Source: Comamonadaceae bacterium M7527 (GTDB lineage: Bacteria; Pseudomonadota; Gammaproteobacteria; Burkholderiales; Burkholderiaceae_C). Taken from it: a stretch of 64,000 nt of DNA. The stretch is from positions 1,550,001-1,614,000 of the forward strand of contig CP087990.1 in assembly GCA_021044545.1 (NCBI GenBank). The letters are read 5' to 3'. The translations under genes and the position numbers were made by a program. Numbering within the stretch: position 1 is the stretch's first letter; each line of letters starts with the position of its first letter. Shown one piece after another: positions 1-8,044 of this stretch. Below the pieces are notes generated by a model. It was not told the DNA's origin, searched no databases, and saw nothing but the letters and a program-made list of their open reading frames with translations.

Positions 1-771
1 TTTGACGTGGTAGTCTCCAACCAGACTTTTTGCCAAACGCATACCAACGCGTCCGCCACCTGCAATCATGACGCGCTGTACAGGCCTGTCGCGTTTATGA
101 AGGGCAAATAAAACGGCGCGAAGTTTCTGTTTGTCAGCCAATACAAAAACCTCGTCACCCTCCAGGATGCGCGTATTGGCCGTATTGGGCATGGCGTATC
201 TGTTGCGATAAATGGCAACAACACGCATTTCAGCCTCTGGGAACAGCTCTTTAAACTCACCCAAGGTGTGGCCCGCCAACGCACTGCCAGACACTGCCCG
301 AACGGCCACCATACTGGCGCGCTCTTGCGAAAAATGCAGCACCTGCAAAGCCTCTGGGTATTGAATGAGCTGGTGTATGTAGTCCATCACCGACTCTTCA
401 GGACAAATCACGTGGTCAACGGCAAAGCCTGCACGCGACAGCAGCTCGTCACCTTCTTGAAACTCACTAGAGCGCAAGCGCGCAATGGTGGTTGGTACAC
501 CAAAGACATCGTGCGCCACTTTGCACACGACCAGGTTGGTCTCGTCCATGGCGGAGCAAGCAATCACCATATCGGCATCGTCAGCGCCGGCTTGACGCAA
601 GACAGACGGCTGTATGCCATTACCGACCACGCCACGCAAATCCAGGCGCTCCTCCAGGGCCCGCAGCCGCGCGCCATCGGTGTCGATCACAGTGATGTCG
701 TTGCGCTCAGACGCCAAGCTTTCGGCTACGCTTTCCCCTACGCGGCCAGCCCCGAGAATAAGTATCTTCAT
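1..771 (-). CDS. trkA: TrkA, NAD-binding peripheral subunit of Trk K+ uptake (3' part outside window)
   Basis: The frame starts at ATG 769-771 (complement) and stays open to the window edge, giving the first 257 residues. It opens with MKILILGAGRVGESVAESLA, a Rossmann dinucleotide-binding motif, followed by IDTDGARLRALEER typical of an RCK N domain. A linking RCK C domain follows, and a second Rossmann motif (MIAGGGRVGMRLAKSL) begins just before the edge. Two RCK N/C pairs in one chain of about 458 residues is the TrkA architecture. TrkA binds NAD(H) on the cytoplasmic side of the TrkH/TrkG channel and gates potassium uptake. The family call is firm; only about 56% of the protein is visible. 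It lies downstream of the acyl-CoA dehydrogenase gene on the same strand, 60 bp away. Confidence 0.93.
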   Translation of the reverse strand, partial: MKILILGAGRVGESVAESLASERNDITVIDTDGARLRALEERLDLRGVVGNGIQPSVLRQAGADDADMVIACSAMDETNLVVCKVAHDVFGVPTTIARLRSSEFQEGDELLSRAGFAVDHVICPEESVMDYIHQLIQYPEALQVLHFSQERASMVAVRAVSGSALAGHTLGEFKELFPEAEMRVVAIYRNRYAMPNTANTRILEGDEVFVLADKQKLRAVLFALHKRDRPVQRVMIAGGGRVGMRLAKSLVGDYHVK

Positions 772-831
772 AGAAAGCGATTCTAGGGGCAAGCCAGAGA
801 CTTCGTACGATGTGCAGCCGGCGAAGTTGCG

Positions 832-1965
832 TTATCCGGCCAAGGCCCTTTGAATCAGGATTTTCTGCACATCAGAGGTGCCTTCGTATATCTGGCACAC
901 GCGCACGTCGCGGTAAATGCGCTCTACCGGAAAGTCACTCACATAGCCATAGCCACCATGTATTTGTATAGCCTGACTGCACACTTGTTCGGCCATTTCA
1001 CTGGCAAACAGTTTGGCCATGGCGGCTTCTTTGAGGCAAGGCATGCCGGCGTCTCGCATGGCGGCTGCGTGCAATGTGAGGGCGCGAGCAGCCTCTATTT
1101 GCGTGGCCATGTCGGCCAACTTGAAGCCAACAGCCTGGTGGTTGAAAATGGGCTGGCCAAATGACTCGCGTTGCTTGGCATAGGTGAGCGCGCACTCCAA
1201 GGCACTTCTGGCCATGCCAATGCTTTGTGCGGCAATGCCCACGCGTCCACCCTCAAGCGCGCCCAAGGCAATGCGGTAACCCTCGCCCTCTTCGCCCAAG
1301 CGGTTCTCCACTGGCACACGGCAGTTCTCCAGATTGATTTGTGCAGTGTCGCTGGAGTGTTGGCCCAGCTTGTCCTCCAGCCTGGCCACCACATAGCCTT
1401 CAGCTTTGGTGGGCACCAAAAACGCGCTCATGCCCCGTTTGCCGGCCGCCTTGTCGGTGACAGCGATCACAACGGCCACGTCGGCATTTTGGCCGCTGGT
1501 GATGAACTGCTTGACGCCATTGAGTACATAGTGATCGCCATCCCGCACGGCCGTGGTGCGCAAGCCCGAGGCATCGCTGCCCACATGGGGCTCGGTCAAG
1601 CAAAAAGCACCCAACATCTCGCCTTGCGCCAGGGGTGTTAGCCAATCGCGCTGCTGCTGGGCATTGCCGTCTTTCATGAGTATGGCGTTCACCGGGCAGT
1701 TGGTCACCGAGATGACGGTGCTGGTGCCGCCGTCACCGGCTGCTATTTCTTCTAGCACCACAGCCAGGCTGACGTAGTCCAGGCCTGCACCACCCAGCTC
1801 TTCGGGCACGCAAATGCCGTAACAGCCCAGCTCGGCCAGCCCTTTGTGAACCTCTTTGGGGAATGTATGGGCTTTGTCCCAAATGGCGGCGTTGGGCCAC
1901 AGCTGCTCTTGGGCGAAAGCGCGCACAGCCTCTTGCACCATGCGCTGGTCATCGTTTAACAACAT
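832..1965 (-). CDS. Acyl-CoA dehydrogenase (short/branched-chain type)
   Basis: This 377-residue flavoprotein has the usual acyl-CoA dehydrogenase length and fold order: N-terminal helical domain, middle beta domain with the FAD/substrate signature (CLTEPHVGSDASGLRTTA), and C-terminal helical domain. The catalytic base is the Glu of IYEGTSDVQK, about residue 361. It would oxidise an acyl-CoA to the 2-enoyl-CoA and pass electrons to ETF. It resembles butyryl/short-branched-chain dehydrogenases, but exact chain length cannot be read. It is the last gene of a minus-strand run (thioesterase, ivd, can, aceK, thiolase, this gene), only 10 bp after the thiolase stop, so it is probably cotranscribed and under LiuR control. 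Confidence 0.9.
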   Translation of the reverse strand: MLLNDDQRMVQEAVRAFAQEQLWPNAAIWDKAHTFPKEVHKGLAELGCYGICVPEELGGAGLDYVSLAVVLEEIAAGDGGTSTVISVTNCPVNAILMKDGNAQQQRDWLTPLAQGEMLGAFCLTEPHVGSDASGLRTTAVRDGDHYVLNGVKQFITSGQNADVAVVIAVTDKAAGKRGMSAFLVPTKAEGYVVARLEDKLGQHSSDTAQINLENCRVPVENRLGEEGEGYRIALGALEGGRVGIAAQSIGMARSALECALTYAKQRESFGQPIFNHQAVGFKLADMATQIEAARALTLHAAAMRDAGMPCLKEAAMAKLFASEMAEQVCSQAIQIHGGYGYVSDFPVERIYRDVRVCQIYEGTSDVQKILIQRALAG

Positions 1966-1975
1966 AGCGCCAGCC

Positions 1976-3175
1976 TCAGATCAATTCAAATGCCATGGCG
2001 GTGGCTTCGCCCCCGCCAATGCACAAAGACGCCATGCCACGCTTGCCACCGTGTTGCTTTAGCGCATTGAGCAGCGTGACAATAATGCGCGCGCCACTGG
2101 CACCAATGGGATGGCCCAAGGCACAAGCGCCACCGTGCACATTGACTTTGCTGTGTGGAATATTCATGTCGGCCATGGCTGCCATGGGCACCACAGCAAA
2201 GGCCTCGTTGATTTCAAACAAGTCAATGTCCTCAACCACAAGGCCTGTGTTGGTCAGCAACTTTTGCATGGCAAAAACAGGCGCGGTGGTGAACCAGTTG
2301 GGTTCTTGCGCGTGTGTGGCGTGGCCCAACACGCGTGCCAATGGCGCTGCGCCCAGCTTTTCAGCCTGACTCGCGCGCATCAGCACCAAGGCCGCTGCGC
2401 CGTCGTTAATAGACGACGAGCTGGCAGCGGTAATGGTGCCCCCGTCTTTTTTGAAGGCGGCGCGCAGGGTTGGTATTTTGTCGGTGTTGATGCTGCCCGG
2501 GCCTTGGTCAATGCTTACCACGCGCTCGCCTTTGCGGTCTTTCACAGTCACGGGCGCAATCTCGGCAGCAAACACACCATTGCTGCTTGCAGCTTGCGCA
2601 CGCTTGACAGACTCTGTGGCAAAGGCGTCTTGCGCTTCACGGGTGAAGTTGTATTTGGCAGCGCAGTCTTCACCAAAAGTACCCATAGAACGACCCGCCT
2701 CATAGGCGTCTTCCAGACCGTCCAGCATCATGTGGTCGTAAATTTTGTCGTGACCCATGCGGTAGCCACCGCGGCCCTTTTGCAGCAAGTAGGGTGCGTT
2801 GGTCATGCTCTCCATACCGCCGGCAATCATCACGTTCTCAGAGCCTGCCAGCAACATGTCGTGCGCAAGCATGGTGGCCTTCATGCCTGAGCCACACATT
2901 TTGGACAGGGTAACCGCCCCCGTTGACAGCGGCAAGCCACCTTTGAGCGCCGCTTGGCGTGCAGGCGCCTGGCCTTGGCCAGCCATCAGGCAGTTGCCAA
3001 ACAACAACTCGCCCACCACGGCCGGATCAATGCCAGCGCGCCTGACGGCCTCGGCAATAGCGACGCCGCCCAAGTCGTGTGCAGACAGGGACGCAAAGTC
3101 ACCTTGAAATGCCCCCATTGGCGTGCGCGCCGCGCTGACGATGACGACTGGGTCGTTTTGTGTGGTGGTTGACAT
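1976..3175 (-). CDS. Acetyl-CoA C-acyltransferase (thiolase)
   Basis: The 399-residue protein has the full thiolase signature set. The acyl-accepting Cys94 is in KMCGSGMKA, His355 is in GGACALGHPIGASGAR, and the proton-transfer Cys385 is in CIGGGEATA. Length matches the acetoacetyl-CoA/3-ketoacyl-CoA thiolase family. It may cleave acetoacetyl-CoA (the end product of leucine breakdown) or 3-ketoacyl-CoA to acetyl-CoA; sequence alone does not separate AtoB from a degradative thiolase. It sits between aceK (29 bp upstream) and an acyl-CoA dehydrogenase (10 bp downstream) on the same strand. The adjacent ivd and LiuR sites favour the degradative direction. Confidence 0.92.
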   Translation of the reverse strand: MSTTTQNDPVVIVSAARTPMGAFQGDFASLSAHDLGGVAIAEAVRRAGIDPAVVGELLFGNCLMAGQGQAPARQAALKGGLPLSTGAVTLSKMCGSGMKATMLAHDMLLAGSENVMIAGGMESMTNAPYLLQKGRGGYRMGHDKIYDHMMLDGLEDAYEAGRSMGTFGEDCAAKYNFTREAQDAFATESVKRAQAASSNGVFAAEIAPVTVKDRKGERVVSIDQGPGSINTDKIPTLRAAFKKDGGTITAASSSSINDGAAALVLMRASQAEKLGAAPLARVLGHATHAQEPNWFTTAPVFAMQKLLTNTGLVVEDIDLFEINEAFAVVPMAAMADMNIPHSKVNVHGGACALGHPIGASGARIIVTLLNALKQHGGKRGMASLCIGGGEATAMAFELI

Positions 3176-3204
3176 GTTGATCTCCAGTTGATGCGGGGTT
3201 GTTG

Positions 3205-5028
3205 TTAAGCCTGCGCGACCATGCGACGCAGTTGGCTAGATGCCTCATACGGGAAGACGTCGTGCACGTGGCCCTCTTTGATACGGGCTTGATGGTCTTG
3301 CCAAAAGGCGGCGTCCAACAAGTCTGCGTGGTGCTTCATAAAGACGCTGCGCACTTTGGGGTTGCCTAGTAGAAATGGCGCGAATGTCTCTGGGAACACG
3401 TCTTTGGGGCCTACCGAATACCAAATGTCACCAGACATTTCATCTTCTTCGTTACGCGGGGCAGGCACGCGGCGGAAATTGCAGTCTGTGATGTATTCGA
3501 TTTCGTCGTAGTCGTAAAACACCACCTTGCCATGGCGGGTGATGCCGAAGTTTTTCCACAACATATCGCCAGGGAAGATGTTGGCAGCCACCAGGTCCTT
3601 GATGGCGTTGCCATACTCCACCACCGCCTGATTGAGCTGGTCCCAAGCGCGCGCGTCCTGGTCATTGACTTGCAAGGCATCAAAGGCTTCTTGCAGGTAA
3701 ATGTTGAGCGGAATCATGCGCCGCTCTATGTAGACGTGCTTAATCACCACCTCCATGTTGCCGTCGCCATTGGTATCGCTGATTTCCAGTTGGCTGGGCG
3801 CAAATTTTTTGATTTCTTCAATCAACTCGGGTTCAAATCGCGACAGCGGAAAGGCCACGTCTGAATACTCCAGCGTATCGGCCATGCGCCCCACGCGGTC
3901 GTGTTGCTTGACCAGCAAATACTTGCCCTTGATTTGCTCGCGGGTAGTGTCTTTTTGCGGCGGGTAATAGTCTTTGATGACCTTGAACACGAACGGAAAA
4001 CTGGGCTGGTCAAACACCAGCATCACCATGCCCTTGATACCAGGCGCTATTCGGAAGCGGTCTGTGCTTTGGCGTTGGTGCGCTAAAAAGTCGCGGTAAA
4101 ACAGCGTCTTGCCCTGCTTGGCCAGCCCCAGGGCGCTGTACAACTCTGTGCGCGGTTTGCGCGGCATCATGCTGCGCAAAAACTGTACGTAGGCCGACGG
4201 TATCTCCATGTCAACCATGAAGTAGGCGCGGGCAAAGCTAAACAACATCAGCAAGTCGTCTTCGCTGAACAAGGCCGCATCCAGGTGCAACTTGCCTTGC
4301 TCGTTGTGCAACACCGCTATGGCAAATGGCACCTCTTGAAAACCATTGATGACCTTGCCAACGATGTACGCCCCCTTGTTTCTAAAAAACAAGCTGGACA
4401 GCACTTGAAACTGAAAGTTGGGCCGCAACCTGTGGTGGTCGAACCTGGCCAGCATGGCTTGTTGCAGCCAGTCAATGTCGCGTTGCAAATCATCCCATTG
4501 GCACTGCAACTCAAAGTCGGTCACGATGCGCGTAACGTCGTCGCGCATGCTGTGCTGCGTGGGGTAGTAGACCCGGTATGTCGGTTTGGCTGGGTTGGCG
4601 TTGTCTATGTACTCGGTGCTGATTGCAGGGCGTACAAAAATGAAATCGTTGTTGAAGTAACCCCTGTGCAAAATTTTGGTGGTCACAGAGTTAAAAAACG
4701 ACTCGGCCAACTCGGGCTGGTGGTGGTCTATGAGCAAGCCCACAAAGTGCAGCTTCACTTGCTGCCACACGGCAAACGATTTTTCGCTGGCTTTGAATTC
4801 ACGCTCCAGGCGGGTAACAGCCTCGCGTACGCGCAAGTCATAAAACTCGATGCGCTCACGCTGCCCGCGTTGTTGTGCGGCCCAGTCCTGGGTCTCAAAA
4901 CGGTGCTTGCCCCTGGCAGATTCGGCCCTAAACAAACGGTAGTGGCGGTTAAAGCCATCCAACAAGGCGTTGGCCATGTCAAAGGCCACGCTGGAGTCTA
5001 GTTTTTGTGCTGTGTTGCTGTTGGGCAT
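3205..5028 (-). CDS. aceK: Isocitrate dehydrogenase kinase/phosphatase AceK
   Basis: The 607-residue protein matches AceK over its length (E. coli AceK is 578). The kinase ATP-binding segment APGIKGM is at 328-334 with a candidate ATP lysine in VFKVIKD near 349. The catalytic loop FPGDMLWKNFG is at about 485-495 and the metal-binding YDYDE at 505-509. AceK phosphorylates isocitrate dehydrogenase to inactivate it, and dephosphorylates it, so it sets flux between the TCA cycle and the glyoxylate bypass. It is usually linked to aceBA. Here it is 3 bp after the carbonic anhydrase stop and inside what looks like the leucine/acyl-CoA operon, which is a notable context. Confidence 0.96.
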   Translation of the reverse strand: MPNSNTAQKLDSSVAFDMANALLDGFNRHYRLFRAESARGKHRFETQDWAAQQRGQRERIEFYDLRVREAVTRLEREFKASEKSFAVWQQVKLHFVGLLIDHHQPELAESFFNSVTTKILHRGYFNNDFIFVRPAISTEYIDNANPAKPTYRVYYPTQHSMRDDVTRIVTDFELQCQWDDLQRDIDWLQQAMLARFDHHRLRPNFQFQVLSSLFFRNKGAYIVGKVINGFQEVPFAIAVLHNEQGKLHLDAALFSEDDLLMLFSFARAYFMVDMEIPSAYVQFLRSMMPRKPRTELYSALGLAKQGKTLFYRDFLAHQRQSTDRFRIAPGIKGMVMLVFDQPSFPFVFKVIKDYYPPQKDTTREQIKGKYLLVKQHDRVGRMADTLEYSDVAFPLSRFEPELIEEIKKFAPSQLEISDTNGDGNMEVVIKHVYIERRMIPLNIYLQEAFDALQVNDQDARAWDQLNQAVVEYGNAIKDLVAANIFPGDMLWKNFGITRHGKVVFYDYDEIEYITDCNFRRVPAPRNEEDEMSGDIWYSVGPKDVFPETFAPFLLGNPKVRSVFMKHHADLLDAAFWQDHQARIKEGHVHDVFPYEASSQLRRMVAQA

Positions 5029-5031
5029 GGC

Positions 5032-5691
5032 TTAACCTCGCTTGGCCGCGGCCACGTTGGCAACGGCTTGACGGTAACTGGTGTCCAGCGCAACAGAGTC
5101 ATCAACGGTGATGTGCAAGTCTTGCAGCAAGCCGTCGTTCAAGCCATACACCCAGCCGTGCACGGTTACCTTTTGCTCACGCAGCCACGCGTCTTGCATC
5201 ACCGTGGTTTGGCACACGTTGAGCACTTGCTCGATTACGTTGAGCTCGCACAAGGCGTCCATGCGATGAGGCTGGGCTATGGCTTCCAACAGGTCTTGAT
5301 GCTGGTCGCGCACGTCTTGTATGTGACGCAACCAGTTGTCTGCCAGCCCAATGCGTGCCCGCTCAAGCGCAGCTTGCACGCCAGAGCAGCCGTAGTGCCC
5401 CACAACCATCACGTGACGCACTTTAAGGCGCTCTACGGCAAACTGCAGCGTAGACAAAGCGTTCAGGTCTGAGTGCACCACAACGTTGGCCACGTTGCGG
5501 TGCACAAACACCTCACCCGGCTCCAGCCCGGTAATCTGGTTGGCAGGCACGCGGCTGTCCGAGCAGCCAATCCACATGTATTTGGGCTTTTGCTGGTTTT
5601 TAAGCCGCGTGAAAAAACCCGGGTTGTGGGCTTGCATGTCGGCCGCCCACTGGCGGTTGTGGTCAAAGAGGTCGCTAAGAGATTTGGTCAT
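5032..5691 (-). CDS. can: Beta-class carbonic anhydrase
   Basis: This 219-residue beta-carbonic anhydrase interconverts CO2 and bicarbonate. Zinc ligands are visible: Cys43 with the Asp45-Arg47 dyad in IGCSDSRVPA, and His99/Cys102 in VGHYGCSGV. The EPGEVFVHRNVAN segment is also characteristic of Can. Length equals E. coli Can (220). It lies between ivd (57 bp upstream) and aceK (3 bp downstream), so it is probably cotranscribed with them. Supplying bicarbonate to biotin-dependent carboxylases, such as methylcrotonyl-CoA carboxylase of the leucine pathway, would explain the placement, but no carboxylase gene is in this window, so that link is inference. Confidence 0.95.
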   Translation of the reverse strand: MTKSLSDLFDHNRQWAADMQAHNPGFFTRLKNQQKPKYMWIGCSDSRVPANQITGLEPGEVFVHRNVANVVVHSDLNALSTLQFAVERLKVRHVMVVGHYGCSGVQAALERARIGLADNWLRHIQDVRDQHQDLLEAIAQPHRMDALCELNVIEQVLNVCQTTVMQDAWLREQKVTVHGWVYGLNDGLLQDLHITVDDSVALDTSYRQAVANVAAAKRG

Positions 5692-5748
5692 ACCGACATT
5701 GTCGCGCTACGTTGGCACATTTTTCTTACAAGGCTCGCCTCGCCCGGT

Positions 5749-6929
5749 TCAACACGTTTCAGCAAACAACTCACGCCCTATCAACATGCGGCGAATTTCG
5801 CTGGTACCCGCACCAATTTCATACAGCTTGGCGTCGCGCCACAAGCGGCCCAAGTCGTAGTCGTTGATGTAACCGTTGCCACCAAATATTTGAATGCCTT
5901 CGCCGGCCATCCAGGTGGCTTTTTCTGCCGTCCACAAAATGACGGATGCGCAGTCCTTGCGCACTTGGCGCACATGCTCCACACCCAAGGCGTCTAGGTT
6001 TTTAGCCACTGTGTAGGCAAATGAGCGCGCTGCTTGCAGCACGGTATACATGTCCGCCACTTTGCCCTGAATGAGTTGGAACTCGCCAATGCTTTGACCA
6101 AACTGCTTGCGGTCGTGAATGTAGGGAATCACGTTGTCCATGACCGCTTGCATGATGCCCAGCGGCCCGCCAGACAGCACTGCGCGCTCGTAGTCAAGGC
6201 CACTCATCAGCACCTTGGCGCCCATGTTGAGCCCCCCAATATATTGGCTTCCGGCACCTCTACATTGTTAAACACCAGCTCCCCCGTATGGCTGCCGCGC
6301 ATGCCCAGCTTGTCCAGTTTTTGGGCTACAGAAAAGCCCTTCATGTCTTTTTCAATCAAAAAGGCTGTCACCCCACGCGCACCCAACTCGGGCTCTGTTT
6401 TGGCGTAGACCACCAAGGTGTCAGCGTCTGGGCCGTTGGTAATCCACATCTTGGAGCCGTTTAGCACGTAGTAGCCACCCTTGTCTTCAGCGCGCAACTT
6501 CATACTGATCACGTCCGAGCCCGCGCCCGGCTCACTCATGGCCAAGGCGCCCACGTGCTCGCCGCTCATGAGTTTGGGTAAGTACCTGGCTTTTTGCTCT
6601 GGCGTGCCGTTGCGGTTGATTTGGTTCACACACAAGTTGCTGTGCGCGCCATAGCTCAAGCCCACGGAGGCGCTGGCACGCGAGATTTCCTCCATGGCAA
6701 CCATATGCGCGAGGTAGCCCATGCCAGTGCCGCCATCGGCCTCGGGCACTGTCATGCCCAGTAGCCCCAAGTCGCCCATCTTGCGCCAGGTGTCCATGGG
6801 AAACTGGTCGTCACGGTCAATTTGTGCCGCACGCGGGGCAATCTCTGCTTGGGCAAAGTCGTGCACGGCGTCACGCAGTGCGTCAATGTCTGCGCCAAGG
6901 TCAAAGTTCAAACCGGGTAAATTGCTCAT
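5749..6929 (-). pseudogene. ivd: Isovaleryl-CoA dehydrogenase, split by a one-base frameshift
   Basis: Two overlapping reading frames together make one isovaleryl-CoA dehydrogenase of about 393 residues. The 5' part starts at ATG 6927-6929 (MSNLPGLNFDLGAD...), preceded by the ribosome site AGGAGACACCC. It contains MSEPGAGSDVISMKL and runs to VPEANILGG. The 3' part resumes with LNMGAKVLMSGLDYERAVL, where the Glu of LDYERAV is the family's catalytic base, and ends near 5749. The frames join if one G is added to the 6-base G run (C on the plus strand, 6232-6237). All other family motifs are intact. The enzyme makes 3-methylcrotonyl-CoA in leucine breakdown. Either the gene is freshly inactivated or the base call is wrong; I lean to the latter because similar single-base losses recur in the window. 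Confidence 0.9.
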
Positions 6930-6967
6930 GGGTGTCTCCTGAAAAGTCTGTCTGCAAGTTATGCGTT

Positions 6968-7441
6968 TTAGTAGGTCTTGGGCACAGGCACCAAGGTTTG
7001 CTGCATCAGCGCACATACGGTGCGCGTACCGTCGTCTGCCACGTGCGTCACCTCGGCAGTGGCCACCAGCAAACGCTTGCCGGCCTTCACCACAGTGCCC
7101 AAAGCCTGCAAGCTGCCACCGGTTTTGGCCGCCAAAAAGTTGATCTTGTACTCAGCCGTCATCACTTCACAGTCTGGCGGCGCAACAGTGAGTGCGGCAT
7201 AGCCGCCTGCAATGTCCGCCAATGCACCCATGGCACCGCCGTGAAAACTGCCCTGCTGCTGACTCACTGCATCCGAAAACGGCATGTGCAGCGCACAAGT
7301 GCCCAAGTCTGCGTGCTCCAGACGCACGCCCCACGCGCGCATCATGCCTTGGCGCTCCAAGCTTTGCTGCACGCGCCGCATGGGCGAAAGCCCATCAACT
7401 GGTGCGAGGCTTTCTTCGTCTGGGTGTTGGTGTGAGGTCAT
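6968..7441 (-). CDS. PaaI-family hotdog thioesterase
   Basis: The 157-residue protein has a single hotdog domain with the PaaI-type active-site stretch SFHGGAMGALADIAGGYAA (about residues 65-83), followed by the strand TAEYKINFLAAKTGG. Such enzymes hydrolyse acyl-CoA thioesters, often on aromatic or branched-chain substrates; the substrate here is unknown. It is the first gene of the minus-strand catabolic operon, with ivd starting 38 bp downstream. Its start lies 16 bp from the 26-bp palindrome at 7457-7482, so its promoter probably overlaps the operator. A role in rescuing free CoA from stalled pathway intermediates is plausible but inferred. Confidence 0.85.
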   Translation of the reverse strand: MTSHQHPDEESLAPVDGLSPMRRVQQSLERQGMMRAWGVRLEHADLGTCALHMPFSDAVSQQQGSFHGGAMGALADIAGGYAALTVAPPDCEVMTAEYKINFLAAKTGGSLQALGTVVKAGKRLLVATAEVTHVADDGTRTVCALMQQTLVPVPKTY

Positions 7442-7456
7442 ATCGGCCGTTATTTT

Positions 7457-7482
7457 GATTGACGTTTACGTAAACGTCAATC
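7457..7482. promoter_or_regulatory. Perfect 26-bp palindrome, probable LiuR operator of the catabolic operon
   Basis: The centre reads GACGTTTACGTAAACGTC, and symmetry extends to a perfect 26-bp inverted repeat. It lies in the 105-bp gap between liuR and the thioesterase-ivd operon. A near copy occurs on the other side of liuR at 7989-8012. LiuR sites in proteobacteria are described as palindromes of this ACGTAAACGT type, so assignment to the adjacent MerR-family gene is well supported though not tested. Confidence 0.85.
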
Positions 7483-7546
7483 TGCATTATGCCGAAAATG
7501 TCTGCCGCCACGCCTTATCAGCGTGGGCACTGATGCGCGTGATGGG

Positions 7547-7945
7547 TCAAGCCGTGGCTTTAACCTTACTCAGCAAAGCCTTGGCCTCTTTTTCGTGGGT
7601 TTTGATTTCGTCCAGGTTGGCTTGCAGGTCTGACAGCTGTTCTTGCAGCTGCGCCTTGTGCTGCGCCAGGATCAGCAAAAATTTTTGCAACTGAGGCGCT
7701 GTGTCACGCGGGCTGTCGTAGGTGTCTATGATGTCTTTGGCCTCAGACAAGCTAAGCCCCAAGCGCTTGGCGCGCAGCGTGAGCTTTAGCCGCGTACGGT
7801 CGCGCGCTGAATAAATACGCACCCGGCCACCTGCGCCGCTGCGCTCGGGCTGCAACAAGCCCATGTCTTCGTAAAACCGAATAGCCCGGGTAGTGAGGTC
7901 AAACTCTTTAGCGAGGTCGCTAATGGTGTAGGTGAGCGCTGCCAT
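7547..7945 (-). CDS. liuR: MerR-family regulator LiuR
   Basis: The 132-residue protein has an N-terminal MerR winged helix-turn-helix (YTISDLAKEFDLTTRAIRFY, then EDMGLLQPER), and a C-terminal coiled coil rich in Gln, Leu and Lys (about residues 85-130) for dimerisation. There is no cysteine cluster for metal sensing, which fits the LiuR/acyl-CoA-sensing subgroup. Known LiuR proteins repress branched-chain amino acid catabolic genes and are released by pathway intermediates. The gene sits between two matching palindromes (7457-7482 and 7989-8012), upstream of ivd on the same strand, so it very likely controls that operon, the divergent MBL-fold gene and itself. Confidence 0.9.
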   Translation of the reverse strand: MAALTYTISDLAKEFDLTTRAIRFYEDMGLLQPERSGAGGRVRIYSARDRTRLKLTLRAKRLGLSLSEAKDIIDTYDSPRDTAPQLQKFLLILAQHKAQLQEQLSDLQANLDEIKTHEKEAKALLSKVKATA

Positions 7946-7988
7946 GGCGACATATGTCCTGCGGTGGTCTTCTTAAAATGAATGCAAC

Positions 7989-8012
7989 ACTGACGTTAAC
8001 GTAAACGTCAAT
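7989..8012. promoter_or_regulatory. Imperfect 24-bp LiuR-like palindrome
   Basis: This site differs from the core 24 bp of the perfect palindrome at 7458-7481 at two positions (second and tenth). It is in the 99-bp divergent region between liuR (start 7945) and the MBL-fold gene (start 8045). Position and similarity suggest shared LiuR control of both directions, probably with lower affinity than the perfect site. Confidence 0.78.
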
Positions 8013-8044
8013 CCCAATATCAGGTGCATCTTAAGGCAAACACC

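Noticed and set aside
4285..5001. A 238-codon plus-strand frame opposite aceK, and similar long antisense frames opposite glyS, htpG, glcB and the RluF-like gene
   Set aside because: Antisense shadows of GC-rich coding sequence; no recognisable domains, while the other strand encodes a known protein.
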